The translations under genes were made by a program, and so were the position numbers. 64,000 bases of DNA. Source: Amyloporia xantha (Eukaryota; Basidiomycota; Agaricomycetes; Polyporales; Adustoporiaceae). The DNA is taken from the NCBI GenBank assembly GCA_036971615.1, contig JAYKKR010000008.1, forward strand, positions 1,240,001-1,304,000. The letters run 5' to 3'. The notes under the pieces were generated by a model that did no database searches, was not told the origin of the DNA, and saw nothing but the letters and a program-made list of their open reading frames with translations. Shown here in pieces: positions 10,641 through 23,087 of the stretch. Numbering within the stretch: position 1 is the stretch's first letter; each line of letters opens with the position of its first letter.

Positions 10641-11952
10641 ATGGCTCTCAGCAGGGCGCAAGTCCGGGATGCTTTCACCGGCATTGGCTTCACGCGCGAC
10701 TTCCGCCACATGCAACCCATTCCACGCTGGTGGACGCACCGTATGGGCTGGTTCGACCCCAAGATCCACGTCGTCAAGCCGAAGGACAGGATAAAGTACT
10801 GGAACATTGTCCCCGGCGACCAGGTGCGCCTCCGGGGAGATCCTGAGGGGAGGATATACGAGGTCAACATGATCAACCGGCTGAGCAACCGGGTGCTGCT
10901 GAAGACGGAGCAGGACAACGTAAGTCTAGTCTACCCAATGTGGTTAACTTAGTGGGACGTGTGTGCAACGTGACGGATATGTTGCAGGGCGAGATGAAGG
11001 AGGCGGATATTGTGAAGAGGAGGAAGAACGTACCGTACTCGAAGTGCCAGCTGTTCATTGGGCGGTTTGAGTTCCCGCCGAAGGGAGACTCCACGGAGCC
11101 GCAGACATTGCCGTGCGTGCAGTTCTTATTCTACGCTCGCTATTTTTGTCTCATGATGAGGGCCTCTTCAGGGTATTTGCGACGCGATTGTCTACGTCAC
11201 CGCCATTTTGGGCTCGGGACGCACACAGGTATCAGTGGAGTCGTTTTGCCGTCAACACTGTTCCGAGACTGCCACATCTCGTCACCGGCGAAAAGGACCC
11301 TGTCCATATCCCTTGGCCAAAGAGGGACACGCCTACCAAAGCAGAACGTGCGTGCTTACATTGGTGGAGATTTATTCATCCCCTGTTCTAAATGTGTTGT
11401 ATGACAGCTTCCTCGTATGACACAAAAGCAGACGCTGTGCTCGAAGTTACTTACAGGCCTCCGACGCTACCTACTTACATCCATCATAGCGAACCTGTGC
11501 CTGCCCCACCCTCCGAGCACGAGTACATCAAGGCTGTGAGCAAGCCCGACGCGACTACGTATAACCCTTCACAGCCCGTGGAGATCTTCCTGGCCAAGGA
11601 GCTCGCAAACCCCCACTCACGGGCGAAGAAGCAAGCCCGCTGGCAGGCGCACCAACAATACAAGCGTTCACTACTCAGAGACATCACCGCAGCCGAGCTG
11701 AAGAACCTTCAAGGTCGCACGCGGCGAGAGGCACGAGCGGAGGCAACGTGGAAGTGGCGACACAAGCTAGAGGAAGATCGGAAGGCAGAGCTGAAGCGCA
11801 GGTGGAAGAACCGGGGTGCGGAGGCGAGGCTGATGCGCACGAAGTCGAGAAAGATACGCAAAGACCAGAAGCAGCGAGAAAGGTTGCGAAAGTTGGTGCT
11901 GCAGCAGGCGCCGAACCAGGTCATCCCAGGTGCGGAGAGCCGTGTGGCATGA
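10641..11952 (+). CDS. MRPL40: Mitochondrial large-subunit ribosomal protein uL24m
   Basis: Component of the mitochondrial 54S ribosomal subunit. Four exons give about 375 residues. The KOW motif is in KDRIKYWNIVPGDQVRLRGD followed by GRIYEVNMINRLSNRVLL, typical of uL24. The N-terminus (RDAFTGIGFTRDF) and the segment PRWWTHRMGWFDPKI match fungal mitochondrial L24. The C-terminal extension of about 180 residues is very basic and probably helical (RTRREARAEATWKWRHKLEE), as in other fungal uL24m proteins. Exon joins: after KTEQDN (intron ending CTTGTTGCAG region near 10987), after QTLP, and after TPTKAE. Start at 10641 in a good context (GCCATGG). Confidence 0.85.
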
Positions 11953-12353
11953 TGTCGTATCAGGTTCCCGGGACTGCCAGGATTACTCCGAGATGGAGGG
12001 CATACGAAGGCCATGTTATTACCATATACTCAGTAATCGTATCGTGCAGACCTGACAATTTTATCCCCGTCAGTGGAATGACACAGACAGAGTCGTTGGG
12101 AGTAGCTTACTTAGTACAGGCTGCAATGCGGGGATGTTAAAAATATGCTACAGGGGAGTTATGGGCGTCTGTTTATGAGGCTGTCGATGAGATCGGAGCG
12201 GCGGCCGGGCGAAATGAGAGGAGCCGGCCCAGAGTCGATTACTCAACTGCTCAAATACATCTCCTCGACCCAGTATGGCCCTCCTACCCTCGTATATCAG
12301 GGCAATGACCTTCTTCCTCCCCTAACCATATCTCCAGGCAATTGCCTCCCATA
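11953..12353. other. Intergenic between uL24m and an MFS exporter
   Basis: About 400 bases, tandem genes on the same strand. Short open frames only; no recognisable element. Confidence 0.5.
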
Positions 12354-14554
12354 ATGTCCCCTGGCACTTCTGAGACTTTGGCTGCCGACGCAGAGAAGCC
12401 ACATGACATAGAGAAGCAGCAGAATACCCCCCGGGGCCAGCCCTCTACACCCTCCGAGACAGAACATGGGGAGGAAGAAGGTTTGCCGCCCTCGACAGTC
12501 GCACCAGAAATACCCCCAGAAGACCAGTACCGAGTCGTCCTCACACCCGATGAAGATCCAAAGACCTTCTCGACGTTCAGGAAGTGGGTCATCGTCCTGG
12601 TGATCAGTACAGCAGCCCTGTGTGCGACCTTTGCCTCTTCAGCCGTAAGTCGGCAACTGATTTTGTGATCTTCTGTATTCAATTGTCTTCTCAGGCGTCT
12701 TTCACCGAAGATGGGCTGGCAGAAGACTTGCATACCGTACATGAAGTCACAATTTTGAGCATTAGTCTGTATGTCGAGGGTCTAGGTGGGTATATGCAGT
12801 CTTCACATGTATATCCATACTTACCAGCATGCAGGATTGGGTCCACTTCTTGTTGGCCCACTATCGGAAGTGTATGGACGAAATGTCGTCTACCAAGTCT
12901 CGTACTTTTTGTTCTGGGCACTCACATGGCCTGTTGCCTTTCCTCCCGACATCGGTATGTATGCTTTACGTTGTCGCATATGTCCCCGGATGACATTGCT
13001 CTGCTTGTCTATCAGCCACATTCTTAGTCTTTCGCTTCATTACGGGGTTCTGTAGCTCTGCGTTCTTGAGCGTTGCCGGCGGCAGCGTTGGTGATCTTTT
13101 CGTCAATGAGAAGGTTGCCAAGTGAGTGTTTGCATGTCTCCTTTTGCTAATTGTTGATAGTATCCAGTCCTATGGCAGTGTATACTATGTCTCCGTTCTT
13201 GGGTCCTGTAGTGGGTCCGCTGATTTCAGGGTCAGTATCAATGTCCTCAACGCTCTGCTCGGATGCTAATCCTTAAATTCAGGTTTATCTGCCAAGTAGG
13301 TTCCCTTGCAACTAGAAGGCGACCTTAGCTCATACCATGTTCCATGATCAGCATGTCAACTGGCGTTGGACATATCGTGTCCTGCTTATTTGGCAATTTG
13401 TCATGATTATTCTACTCGTTGTGGTACGTCAGTTCTGTGATTTCAACTGTTCCTTTCATCACGCCTTCGGTATTTAGTTAGTACCTGAGACCTACGAGCC
13501 TGTCCTGCTCAAACGGAAAGCCGCACGGTATGTATCGGCTATTACATATTTTCTATCATTGCGGTTCAATCGCTATCATTCAGGTTACGCAAAGAGACGG
13601 GAAATGAAAAGTACTGGGCACCCCTCGATCGCCGAGAAGGTAGCCTTTCTAGTGCGATTCTATTCAGTTGCTATACACCATTCAGTGAGTTATCAGGAAG
13701 GCTGTATAAATGTCTTCCACTGATCGCTTCATCAGAGTTGCTCCTGTTCGATCGGATGGCGCTCCTGCTTGATACATGGTAACTGGCAATGTACTATTGC
13801 TCTTAAGTGATAAATTTTCTGACATACGGATTTGCAGGAATGCCTTGATTTTAGGAATTCTATACCTTGCCTTTCAAGCGTTCCCCATCATCTTTGAAAA
13901 TGGGCACGGATTTAGCATGCAAGATACCGGTTTGTCATTCCTCGGAATCGGGATTGGGATGCTGGCTGCTTTGGCAACACAGCCACTGTGGAATCGGTAA
14001 GTGTGTCACACTGGATCACATTCCTTCCCTCAACTTTTTACCTGGCAGCTTCAACCGATACCAAGGGCGGAAACACAACGGCAAGGCGCCACCTGAAAGT
14101 CGTCTTGTCATGGGCCAATTAGGCGGCATCCTTGCGCCTGTTGGGCTCTTCTGGCTCGCCTTCACGACGTATCCCGCTGTTCCATGGATCGTGCCCATCA
14201 TCGCGTCTGTGCCCTTCGGCGCCGGCGTGTATTACATCTTCACGTCAACTTTCACGTATCTTGTGATCGCCTACCGTCCCATTGCGGCATCCGCGATGGC
14301 GAGCAACAGTGCGCTGAGATCAACCTTTGCAGCAGTGTTTCCACTGTTCGCAGGCGCCATGTACGATCGATTAGGCACGGTAGGTGCGACAGCGCTACTG
14401 GCAGGCCTAACAACCTTGATGACTCCGCTACCGTCAGTTGGAATTTGTCTTGGAGTCTAGGTTGGTATGATTGACATTCAGATATTTCAGGTTCATCTAC
14501 TACAAAATCGGAGCGCGATTGCGAGCGAAGTCGCAATTCGCTGTCAAATCATGA
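12354..14554 (+). CDS. MFS exporter, DHA1 family (polyamine/multidrug type)
   Basis: Twelve-helix drug:proton antiporter-type transporter of the plasma membrane. Start is the ATG at 12354 (the TTG 12 bases upstream is not a start). An 80-residue acidic cytosolic N-terminus precedes WVIVLVISTAALCATFASSA (helix 1). DHA1 motif A appears as GPLLVGPLSEVYGRN, and MSPFLGPVVGPLISGF is motif C. WRWTYRVLLIWQ, VPETYEPVLLKRKA and, in the second half, RLVMGQLGGILAPVGLFWLA and SNSALRSTFAAVFPLFAGAM are typical of polyamine/cycloheximide exporters such as Tpo1 and Flu1. Roughly ten introns of 50-70 nt. The last short exon ends FIYYKIGARLRAKS. All signature motifs are intact. Substrate unknown. Confidence 0.9.
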
Positions 14555-14934
14555 CGATCGCCGAAATTGTCGTTCCGGGTTTCAAAAACTACACTCTGGA
14601 CCATGCTTCGCTATTCTTTCTGCACGAACTAGAACGACGTCCGCGTCGCCTTGCTAGAGGATTCCAAGATCTTATGTATACAGTGCATCGGGTTACATTA
14701 CGCACAGCGACCAAATATTTGCATGGACGCTTGGGTACTGACTCCATAGAATAATTTGTAACTAATAGTCAGTACTAGTACTTGTTGGGTCTCCAGTGTT
14801 CTCGCAAATATATACCATTGTTATCGACTTGTGTATGTGCGGCGCTTCGGGTGACTTCGGAGTCAGACGCGACGATGAGCATAACGCGGACTCGCGGATT
14901 GATTCCCACGCTTCTTACCTTGAACATCCTCACC
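14555..14934. other. Intergenic upstream of the cytochrome oxidase subunit
   Basis: 380 bases with no recognised gene; probably the 3' UTR of the MFS gene and the promoter of the next one. Confidence 0.5.
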
Positions 14935-15275
14935 ATGACACTCCTCGCCCGTGCCAGTGCCCCCCTCCGCCAGGCAGTCGCTCGCTCGCCCGTCGCAACG
15001 CCAGTACGTTTCGCACACGGACATGGGGAGTACAACGTATGCAAATTTGGTACATATATGCGCTAGCCAAGCTGACGGTCAGATGTAGCACCTGCCGTTC
15101 AACCACAAGAAGTCGTCGTTCACGCCCATGCTGGCTCTTTATTTGATCACTGGGTTCACCATCCCTTTCTGCGCTGCTGGTTACCAGCTGTGAGTCTCTG
15201 GTGTTTATTTGTTCCCTGTGAGCACGCGCTCAGATGGTCCGCAACTTTCACAGGAGGAAGTCCGGAGCTGCATGA
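14935..15275 (+). CDS. COX8: Cytochrome c oxidase small subunit (yeast Cox8 / mammalian COX7C type)
   Basis: Nuclear-encoded single-helix subunit of mitochondrial complex IV. The precursor starts MTLLARASAPLRQAVARSPV, an Arg/Ala-rich presequence without acidic residues. After an intron (GTATGCAAATTTGG...GATGTAG) the mature part reads HLPFNHKKSSFTPMLALYLI and TGFTIPFCAAGYQL, the conserved HLPF...KK...F...P(F) pattern followed by a transmembrane helix. A GTGAGT donor overlaps an in-frame TGA after YQL. Splicing it to the acceptor at 15253 adds RKSGAA and ends at 15275, which suits the family better than stopping at YQL. About 70 residues. Short length keeps confidence below certain. Confidence 0.8.
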
Positions 15276-15497
15276 CGTGGGATTGACACCGAGATCTACT
15301 GAGTCAATAGATGCCTCTAGAGCTATTTACAGCCGTCACGAAGTAATAACAACTGGGCTGTGTCTCCAAGCGAGAAGTTTCGCAATTGGGAGGATGTGCG
15401 GCAGAGAAATTGGGTCGATTCAATACGGCACGCAAAGTTTAAACGATAAATTCAACACATCGCTCTGCATGAAACGTAACAGTGCTTATGATGGCAT

Positions 15498-18400
15498 CTA
15501 TGAATGCGGGGATTTCTCGTCCTCCTCATACCCCAGCTGGGCCTTCTGGTTCTTTGCCTTTTTGCTTTGCTGCGACGTGCGGCAGTCACATGTCCGTGTC
15601 ATGAAATCTGGATCTCCGTCCAACGCATCGAGGGCGAAGAGGGCAACATTACGAGTTGCCGCGGCGACCGTTGCGTCTTCGGCGTGCGCCAGAATGATAT
15701 CATGCACAACCACTGGATGCAGACCTATGAATTGATGGATGGAATGAAAGGGTAATAAGTGCTTACCATCGCATTGCATTCGCTGCGGGCCCTTTTGCTT
15801 GACAATGCCATGTTGATGGCATCCGTAAGACTGCAACAGCTCAAACAGAGTCGTTGTTGGATGGGGACACAAGTTGTGGAGTCTAACGTGGCGGTCGTAG
15901 AATGGTTTCAGTGCGATTTCAAAAAATGTCTGAACACTTGTTTCTGTGAAGTCATCGGAGACGAATAAGGCACCGATAGTAGATTCTACTACGTCCGAGA
16001 GTGTCTGGTCCAGTGTTAAACCTGTACATCCTTTCTCATAATAGATACTCTGCAACTCACTTTTGGTGGCTCGATGCCGAGCCAGTACTGACCAGGCAGT
16101 CGATTCTCATTGGCAGCGAGCTGATATTCTGTCTCCCTCAAACCCTTGAGCTTATTCATGTATGCTCGGATAGCAAAGCCTAGATCAGGCGAAGCATGTC
16201 GGATATGTTCGTGGATGCCGGAATGGACGCAAAACGCGGCCAGTGCATGGTTGGAAACCATTGCGCCCTTGAGCAGCGTGAGACCTCCTGGTGCTAGAGC
16301 TGGGTGGCGGTCAAATATGTATCGTACAACAACTGTGATGAGAACATATATTAATGGCTAGTTTAGACTTTGATCTGCGGGGTTAACTCACGGAAGTCAA
16401 GTACGGCATCTCCAATGAATTCCAAGCGGTCATAACCGGCAAGACCGGGAGCCTCAATTGAGGCATGGGTCTATGTCAAATCGTGGTGAGCTACGGTGAG
16501 ACGGTGGTCGAAGTCACAATAACTGACCAAGGCCTGCACCAGCAATTGCGGGTTTTTGACTTCGCAACCTAAGATCGCCTGCACACCTCGCAGAGAATTG
16601 GCGGGCGCTGGCTTCGAGAATGCTGGAGGTGGAACGGGCATCCTCCGAGCAAAGTCCGACCACTGTTCAACACTCGGGATGTTGATGTTCAGCGTCTTCA
16701 TGACTTTTAGAGCGGTGTGTTGGTCTCCACTTAAATATGCTGCTCCTATGATAGCTTCCACGACGTCTGCAACCGTCTGTTCCGTCGTATAAGCTAGTCG
16801 TAAGAAAGTAGATTGAGTGAGAGTTATACGGGATCTCTACCTTGTCTCCAAGCCATTGGATATCTTGCTCATCCTGTTGCCTTTGCTTTTTACTGCGTTT
16901 GGCCTTGGACTTAGGCGGCTGTATGATTTCATCAGCAGTTCTCGATGATGAGATAAGGTATTTGGTCGATACCTGAGATTCGGCAGCATCTACTGGAACC
17001 TTCTGTTGGCTGTTCAAATCACTTGGGTGACCGCCGGTAGCAGTCTGAGAATCCTTGCGAGTGGGTTCAGACGGGACGGGCTGCCATGTCTTCGCTATAA
17101 AGGGCTTGCTTTGAATATACGCAGGCAGGCCAGCACGAACCGCCCCCGAAAGCAATGCCTTATTGCTAATAATCTTCTGACGAGCCACGTGAAGAACACC
17201 CTCGTGCTCAGCAGGCATTGTCACAAAACAATAGATAGAAGCCACATATTTGAGCAAGGCGTCTCCTGCATAATCAATCACTAGTCAGGGAGGAATGCGA
17301 CAACCGATAACTGTGATTAACTACCTAATAGTTCGAGACGTTCGTAATCAAACTCAACACTGGCAGCGGGAGGAGTGAGAGCTGCGATGAGGTGGTGTTC
17401 AGAGACGGAATGCTGAAAGAACTTGGCATTGAGCTCTTTTACCAGGAGTTGATCATCAACTCTTCGTAAAATCGACGGCATCAGAAGCATGGTTCGAAAA
17501 GTACTAAGTTACTAGATCAGCGAATTGCAACAGTCGTCGACTGCGTGAACTTGCCTGGCTGGTATAGTAAATTTGGCACATAGTTCGGGAATAAGGTCTT
17601 TATGGACTCTCAACAACTCGGTATGTGATACGGAAAGCGCAAATGCTCACACTTTACTGTCGCTTTTGAGGCCGGCGTAGGCGGCTTAGAGGTTGGATTC
17701 AGGTAGTTGCACAGGCCTGGAACGACGGCTACTTCGAGAAGAGGTTGTCGTTCGTCTTTTAAACCTGCAAAGTCTTTGATACGAGCTTTGCAGTACTCAA
17801 CAAAGTTCGCATATTCTGCTTCACGCTGATCACCAGATTAGATGTCTCTTCGAAAAGAATAGCAATAAGTACTCACTGGACTATCTTCCGCTTTGCTAAG
17901 TGGTGACAAGTCCCACCGAATCCTATTGACGAAAAGTCGGTTCGTGTACTCCACTTTTCTGTCCTGAACAATCGCATCCAGAACGCGATCGCCTATGTTG
18001 TGGAGACCATCCGGGAGCAGCGGAACCATGAAGTCATTTGCACCTAACTCTACCAGATCCCAAGCTATGTGGTCGCCGATGGGCAGCGGCCTGCCATGTT
18101 GCGCGGGCATTGGAATATCCTCCACCCAAGCATGATTGAGTGGTGCGAGGAAATATGGCATATTCTTGGAGGTCGCAAACGGCTTATTTGCGATAGCCCG
18201 GCAGACCCGCATGGTGTAACCGTGGAGTTTAGTAAATTGATCGTTATTGAGATCAAGAGGCTCCCCTCTTCGCAGTCGAACAGTAGCTGTGAAACCGGCA
18301 GAGAAAACAGAGAAGCTATCGAACTCTGGCAGCGGGCCTCTGGTAAGAAGGAGTACTGGAGCAAAAGATTCATCCCTGAGCCGACTGACTGAAACAATAG

Positions 18401-21199
18401 TTGGATACAGTCGATTTTGTACTATTGTTGAGGTGTTAAGCCAAAAGTCAGGTCTTTTCTTCGAATAGCAATGGGTCCCAGTTGACGCGACCGCTACATT
18501 GATGATATTGCTCGTATGCATCCCACCGGCGTCGGAACCATCAAGTGGCGGTGAACCATCCTGATCGCGATTCCAGGATGGTCGAGGGAACATCCGGTAG
18601 TCGAGAATGCCTTCTTCAGACAACTGTTCGCAAGCACGGTAGCAGGCCAGACGCCGTGCTTCGCTCATCGAAATACAGGGCGGTCCAGTGATTGTGTGAA
18701 CAGGGCTGGCCGCAGGGAGAAATACCGTGCAGGTGAACATTGTATCAAAAGTTGTCCCTCTCGACTGGTGGAATTCGAACAATCTTCGAGGCCAGTATTC
18801 AGCTAGGGTCGTTTGCAGACTCGCTGCTAGGCGATGAATGACAGAGACAGCGTCTGATTTCGTAATTACTGCACTGGTCACCGGGTCCTTAAGTCGCGGC
18901 ATTTGTTCACCGTCGTCGTCGCTATCCGAGCGATAGGGATCCAAGGATTCGCTCAGAGATGTTGGCGGTATAGCGCCTTCCGGTTGGCGCATCGTATGCA
19001 TCATCCATTCCTGGACGTCACTATCGAGATACATCGCCTCAGATAGTGTACGCCGGTGATGACTGTTCTCTCTTTCGATCATATGAATGATATGACCTTC
19101 CGAGCTCGCACAGGAGGATGACAAGTAGGCATATGATAGGTGGCTATCAAACATATCATACCTATAGAAGTATATTAGAGATATCTTGACACGCGTAGCA
19201 AGAAGAACAATCCACCTGATGCATATACTGCAAGTGGGAAAGGGTAAATCTTCGAAGGTTTTGGTGATTACCAAAAGGTTGTAGGTACCCATAGTGAAGT
19301 CGTGTAGGAGTACTTGCTGTCGTTACACATTAGCCGAGATTAAAAGAGACGATGCTCTGCTGCTCGCCTGATGAACTGGATCAGTGAACGGCTTTTTACC
19401 GATCATAGCTAGCGGGCGGATGAACGCAAGCTCCTCCATCGTCGAAAGAGATAGTAGAAGCTCTACAATCATCTTTGCGACCACCTTTCTTCTGACTTAT
19501 AGATGATCAAAAATTCATTTCTAAGATCATATCTGAAAAAGCGATACTCACCAATAACTATGCCTCTGAAACTATCCCCAGAACGCTTGTACGACATCAA
19601 TGACTCAAGCAATTTGACTGCTTTAGGTGACAAATCACACCTGTCTGAACTTGCATCTAGACATGGTGTACCCAATGCCCACGTGTCGACGACGCCCCGT
19701 ATAGCTAGCGTAGCATTAATGTCCGGTGCGCATAAGGTCGTGGATGTAGAAGGATCAACAATATCTGCGGGGGAGTTCCTCGACTGCCGTGTGTCCTTTA
19801 TAGCGTGTATCAAGAAAAGGTCTGCGGCATAAGACCCAAGCTCGCCATACACCTCTCTAGCACTTCTGTACAAGCGGGGAGATATGACTTCGCGTTGGTC
19901 GGCTTGCCGCAGATGTCGGAAAAGTGGTGTTTCTGGCTTGGTGAGGATATGCTTGCCATACTCGACTACAGTCTCCCTTGGGCGGGTGTTGAGCTCCTTG
20001 TGGATATGATCGCTGCGAATTCCGATCAAGAACGCCCGAGCTTGCAGAGATTCTTCATACTTCTTCATCATCGACAGGGTAACCCTCTCGCAATTGGCAG
20101 CGACTTCTAGAATCGCAAAGATCTGCGGTCTGTGTACGCCATTGAGAGTTTGGTGGAGGCTTCCCAGATCCTCAGTATTGCTCTCCAGGGACGTGGTGTC
20201 AATTATGACAATCGTATGTATTCGTTCAAGGGAAAGCGTCCGCTCACGCAATGAGGACATGAGAAGCTACCAACTTGTCAATAGTCGGCTCGAAAAGAGA
20301 TCACTTGTATCACACCTTGTGAGATACCACCACAACATCACTGTCTGCAAGGTGCGACCAATAGGCGGCACTTTCATCTAACTGCATAGGTTCGGAATAG
20401 GCCGCAACACTGCCCAAGTAGCCAGATGTCGCAAAATCTGCGGCATACCGTCTTGTTTCATCGCTGGTTCTATTTGGCAAAGAAACGCGGTCGATACATG
20501 ACTTGAATTACTACAAAGTGGACGCACTAACGCTACGACGAGTAGAATTAATTTCTGCTCCGACACTCCGTCATATTGGCACCTTCGGACTTCTTCTATA
20601 CTTCGCACCAAGATGCTCGCGATCAACCTGCTGCTAACTGACATAACGAAAGTTAAGCCGGAACATGCTGATAAACCAAGAGGATGCGTACGAGCAGCCG
20701 CGGAAATTGCAGCAATCACTGCGGATTATTAGTATTGGATATGTAATAGAAATAGAGATTGGGATTCACTATTGTGGCGTAGAGAATAGAATTCGTCGAG
20801 CGCGTCTCGGATGCTGAGGAGGGGAAGTATCGTGAGATCTGCCATGGCAAGGCTATCTTGCTGCTCATCAGACCGGCCAGATGGAAAAGTTCCGTGGAGT
20901 TTTCGCTTTTTGAAAGGGGGCCCCTCAGTTTGTGGAAGAGTATCCATTTCATGAACTCTGCGGGTGCGGCTTGGAGGCTGTGGCAGGGCCTCATGCGGTA
21001 ACACGCCCAAAGGACCAGTGCCTCTGGACATACCAGCTGTTGTATTCATAGAACCACCAACCAGTGCGTCGACTTCACGATGGATGTCCGGATCTGCTTT
21101 GACTCGCTCGGTGCCCCCTTCGCTGTTTGGCGCGGCGCCAGGAAGCCGTCTTGAGTCGCCGTTCCTGTCAGTGCTGACCCGTTGCCAGATATTAAACAT
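15498..21199 (-). CDS. DCL: Dicer-like ribonuclease III with a degenerate helicase region
   Basis: Double-stranded RNA endonuclease of the RNA-interference pathway, producing siRNAs. Many short introns. In order: helicase N-lobe (about 20830-19900), helicase C-lobe (about 19290-19090), Dicer dimerisation domain (SMSEARRLACYRACEQLSEE), a PAZ-like region (18400-17650), RNase IIIa (YERLELLGDALLKYVAS and TEQTVADVVEAIIGAAYLSG), RNase IIIb (YDRLEFIGDAVLDFLVVRY and LSDVVESTIGALFVSDDF) and a C-terminal dsRNA-binding part ending EEDEKSPHS. All acidic catalytic residues of both RNase III sites are present. The helicase motifs are not: the Walker A site reads AAART (20687-20701), the DECH box reads DTTS (20189-20200), and motif VI has lost its arginines (19095-19124). 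Start at 21199 (MFNIWQRVSTDRN) is the first ATG in a long open exon. Divergent from an unknown gene. Family certain; the exact exon structure of the N-terminal part is less so. Confidence 0.9.
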
Positions 21200-21460
21200 G
21201 TTATTGAGAAAGCCAGAGAGTTTCCTGTTTTCGTAGATATGTCAATGAAGGTGAAGATAACAAGCAAGCTAATTGAAAGTCTGAATCGGCAAAGTGAGGA
21301 CTGTGGCCAGTTGTCATGTGGAGAGTATAAGCGCCTGCCGCCACCATTGAGAAGGTCAACCACCAGCGCAGCTCAAGCTGTTATGCGACCGCCACGGTCT
21401 CACAGCAGCGCCTCCCAGGACGATTGCTCTGACAGTACATATAACCACTGCCAATGGACC

Positions 21461-21468
21461 TATATAAA
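21461..21468. promoter_or_regulatory. TATA-like box (TATATAAA)
   Basis: Perfect TATATAAA between the divergent Dicer and unknown-protein genes. It sits only 19 bases before the ATG assigned at 21480, closer than usual for a TATA box, so either transcripts start after that ATG and a later ATG is used, or the box is not functional. Confidence 0.35.
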
Positions 21469-21479
21469 TCACGACTGCC

Positions 21480-23087
21480 ATGGTTAACAATGCGTACATT
21501 ATTGAACGTCTCGTTCGTCAGCTGGAAGACCAGCAATCTGACCCTTCAACCTCGCTGCCAATGAGGGAACGTCTACCACTAGATCCATGCCTTCTGGCTC
21601 GTCTTCCTTCAACTGGTGCGTATGTTATGCCTGTCTCCTTGATTTTTGCCAACATATTCTCAAGCATTCATTCAGCGCGAAGCTGAGCAGCTTGCACCCA
21701 AAGCGATCATCAAGCAACTGCGGCGCTCGCCAACCCCTTCGCCCCCAAGCTCCCCTGTACTTGCAGCGTCTGCTTCATCAGAATCATCTAGCCCAAGTCG
21801 AGAAGCAGATACGGAAGCAGAACAATCTTCATCCCCGCGAAGCAGAACGCAAAGTATCACCTCAGTACTGTCGTCTATATCCCTGCCCTCCCCTAAGTTG
21901 TCTCGGATCATATCTGCGCGACAGGGGTTCAAGGGCAACAAGCCATGGAAGGAACCTGAGGTGTGTCTTGGATTATCGTTGTATTTTGTGACTGCTGACC
22001 TGTCGACATTATAGCCATACGAGGTATTTCGCGCGATTGAGAAGAAGGATATAACGTTCCTGATGGAAGTCAGAGACAGGGCATTTCATGTCAGTATTTC
22101 ATATTCTAAAATTGCTCCGCCTTGCTGATACAATCTTCTTCAGCTGCTCCTACGGAAGAACGGCGACGCGCCGCCACTATTGCATTGCATGCGAATAGGC
22201 AAGTCACACCAAGACGTTGCAATCATTCTCATTGGGGCCTTCTCGCGTTATGTCAACAATCTTCAGGATGATGAGATTGCTCTACCACGAACGAAAATGC
22301 TTCTCAAAGCATTGCGTGAGTGCTCACATATTAGACACCGTTTTACGTCTGAATATTTCTATTTCAGGTGTAAACCTCAGACTAGCGATTGATTTCGGCC
22401 TGCAGACCTCTCAAAGTGACCTCATAGCATCCTTTTTTCAAACTTTGATCATGAGCGAGGGCGAAAAGTGGGTATGGGCTCAAGTTGGAAACGTAGCCGC
22501 AGCATTACGCGCGGGCACAGAAGGCAAGCCCGTTAAGACAGCGAATGATGCCGTGAGGGGCTTTGCCACGAAAGAACTTGGCAAGGCGAACCTCATTGCA
22601 GCATTTGAAGACTAGTGCGTTGCCATCTGGTCACCAATTATCGTATACGAAATGTTAATTCGACTTGACAGTGTCGCGAATGCCACCGCTGACTTGATCA
22701 TGATGGGCGCGTGGTCGTCTGCCATGGATCACATTCAGGGCGAGCCAATACCAGTGAGTGTTGCCCACCGTTCGAATACATAAAAGGAGTGCTGGTTGTT
22801 CACATTACTCGTCAGACGTGGTACTTCGCGCGCGATGACCGCGTGTACAAGGCTTTCGTGGAACGTCTGGATCAACATAAAGGTGATATACAGCATTTCC
22901 TGAGCCGCCGACTGCGGTGGCAATTGAGAGTTTTGCGGACAGTCATGGAAGGAAGAAGTACAAATTATCACGTTCGTCTTTTCTACGTTTCCCATATACC
23001 TACAATACTGACTCTCCGCTGCCCCTCTACTTGCAGAGTAAAATACTACTGCTCGCCGAAGAATTCGATCAAGGAGAAGGTGTCTGA
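21480..23087 (+). CDS. Conserved-looking protein of unknown function
   Basis: I do not recognise this family. Splicing seven or so exons gives about 420 residues. Residues 1-45 look helical (NNAYIIERLVRQLEDQ, then LPMRERLPLDPCLL). A Ser/Pro-rich linker follows (RSPTPSPPSSPVLAAS and a SSISLPSPKLSRII patch). The remaining 290 residues are mostly helical and not low-complexity: PYEVFRAIEKKDITFLMEV, LLLRKNGDAPPLLHCMRIG, LRLAIDFGLQTSQSDLIASF, GEKWVWAQVGNVAAALRAG, NATADLIMMGAWSSAMDHIQ and WYFARDDRVYKAFVERLDQH. The KKDITFLMEVRDRAF...APPLLHCMRIG stretch resembles one ankyrin-like helix pair. No catalytic motif seen. The end is uncertain: either the TGA at 23087 or a further exon after an intron ending near 23133. 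Confidence 0.6.
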
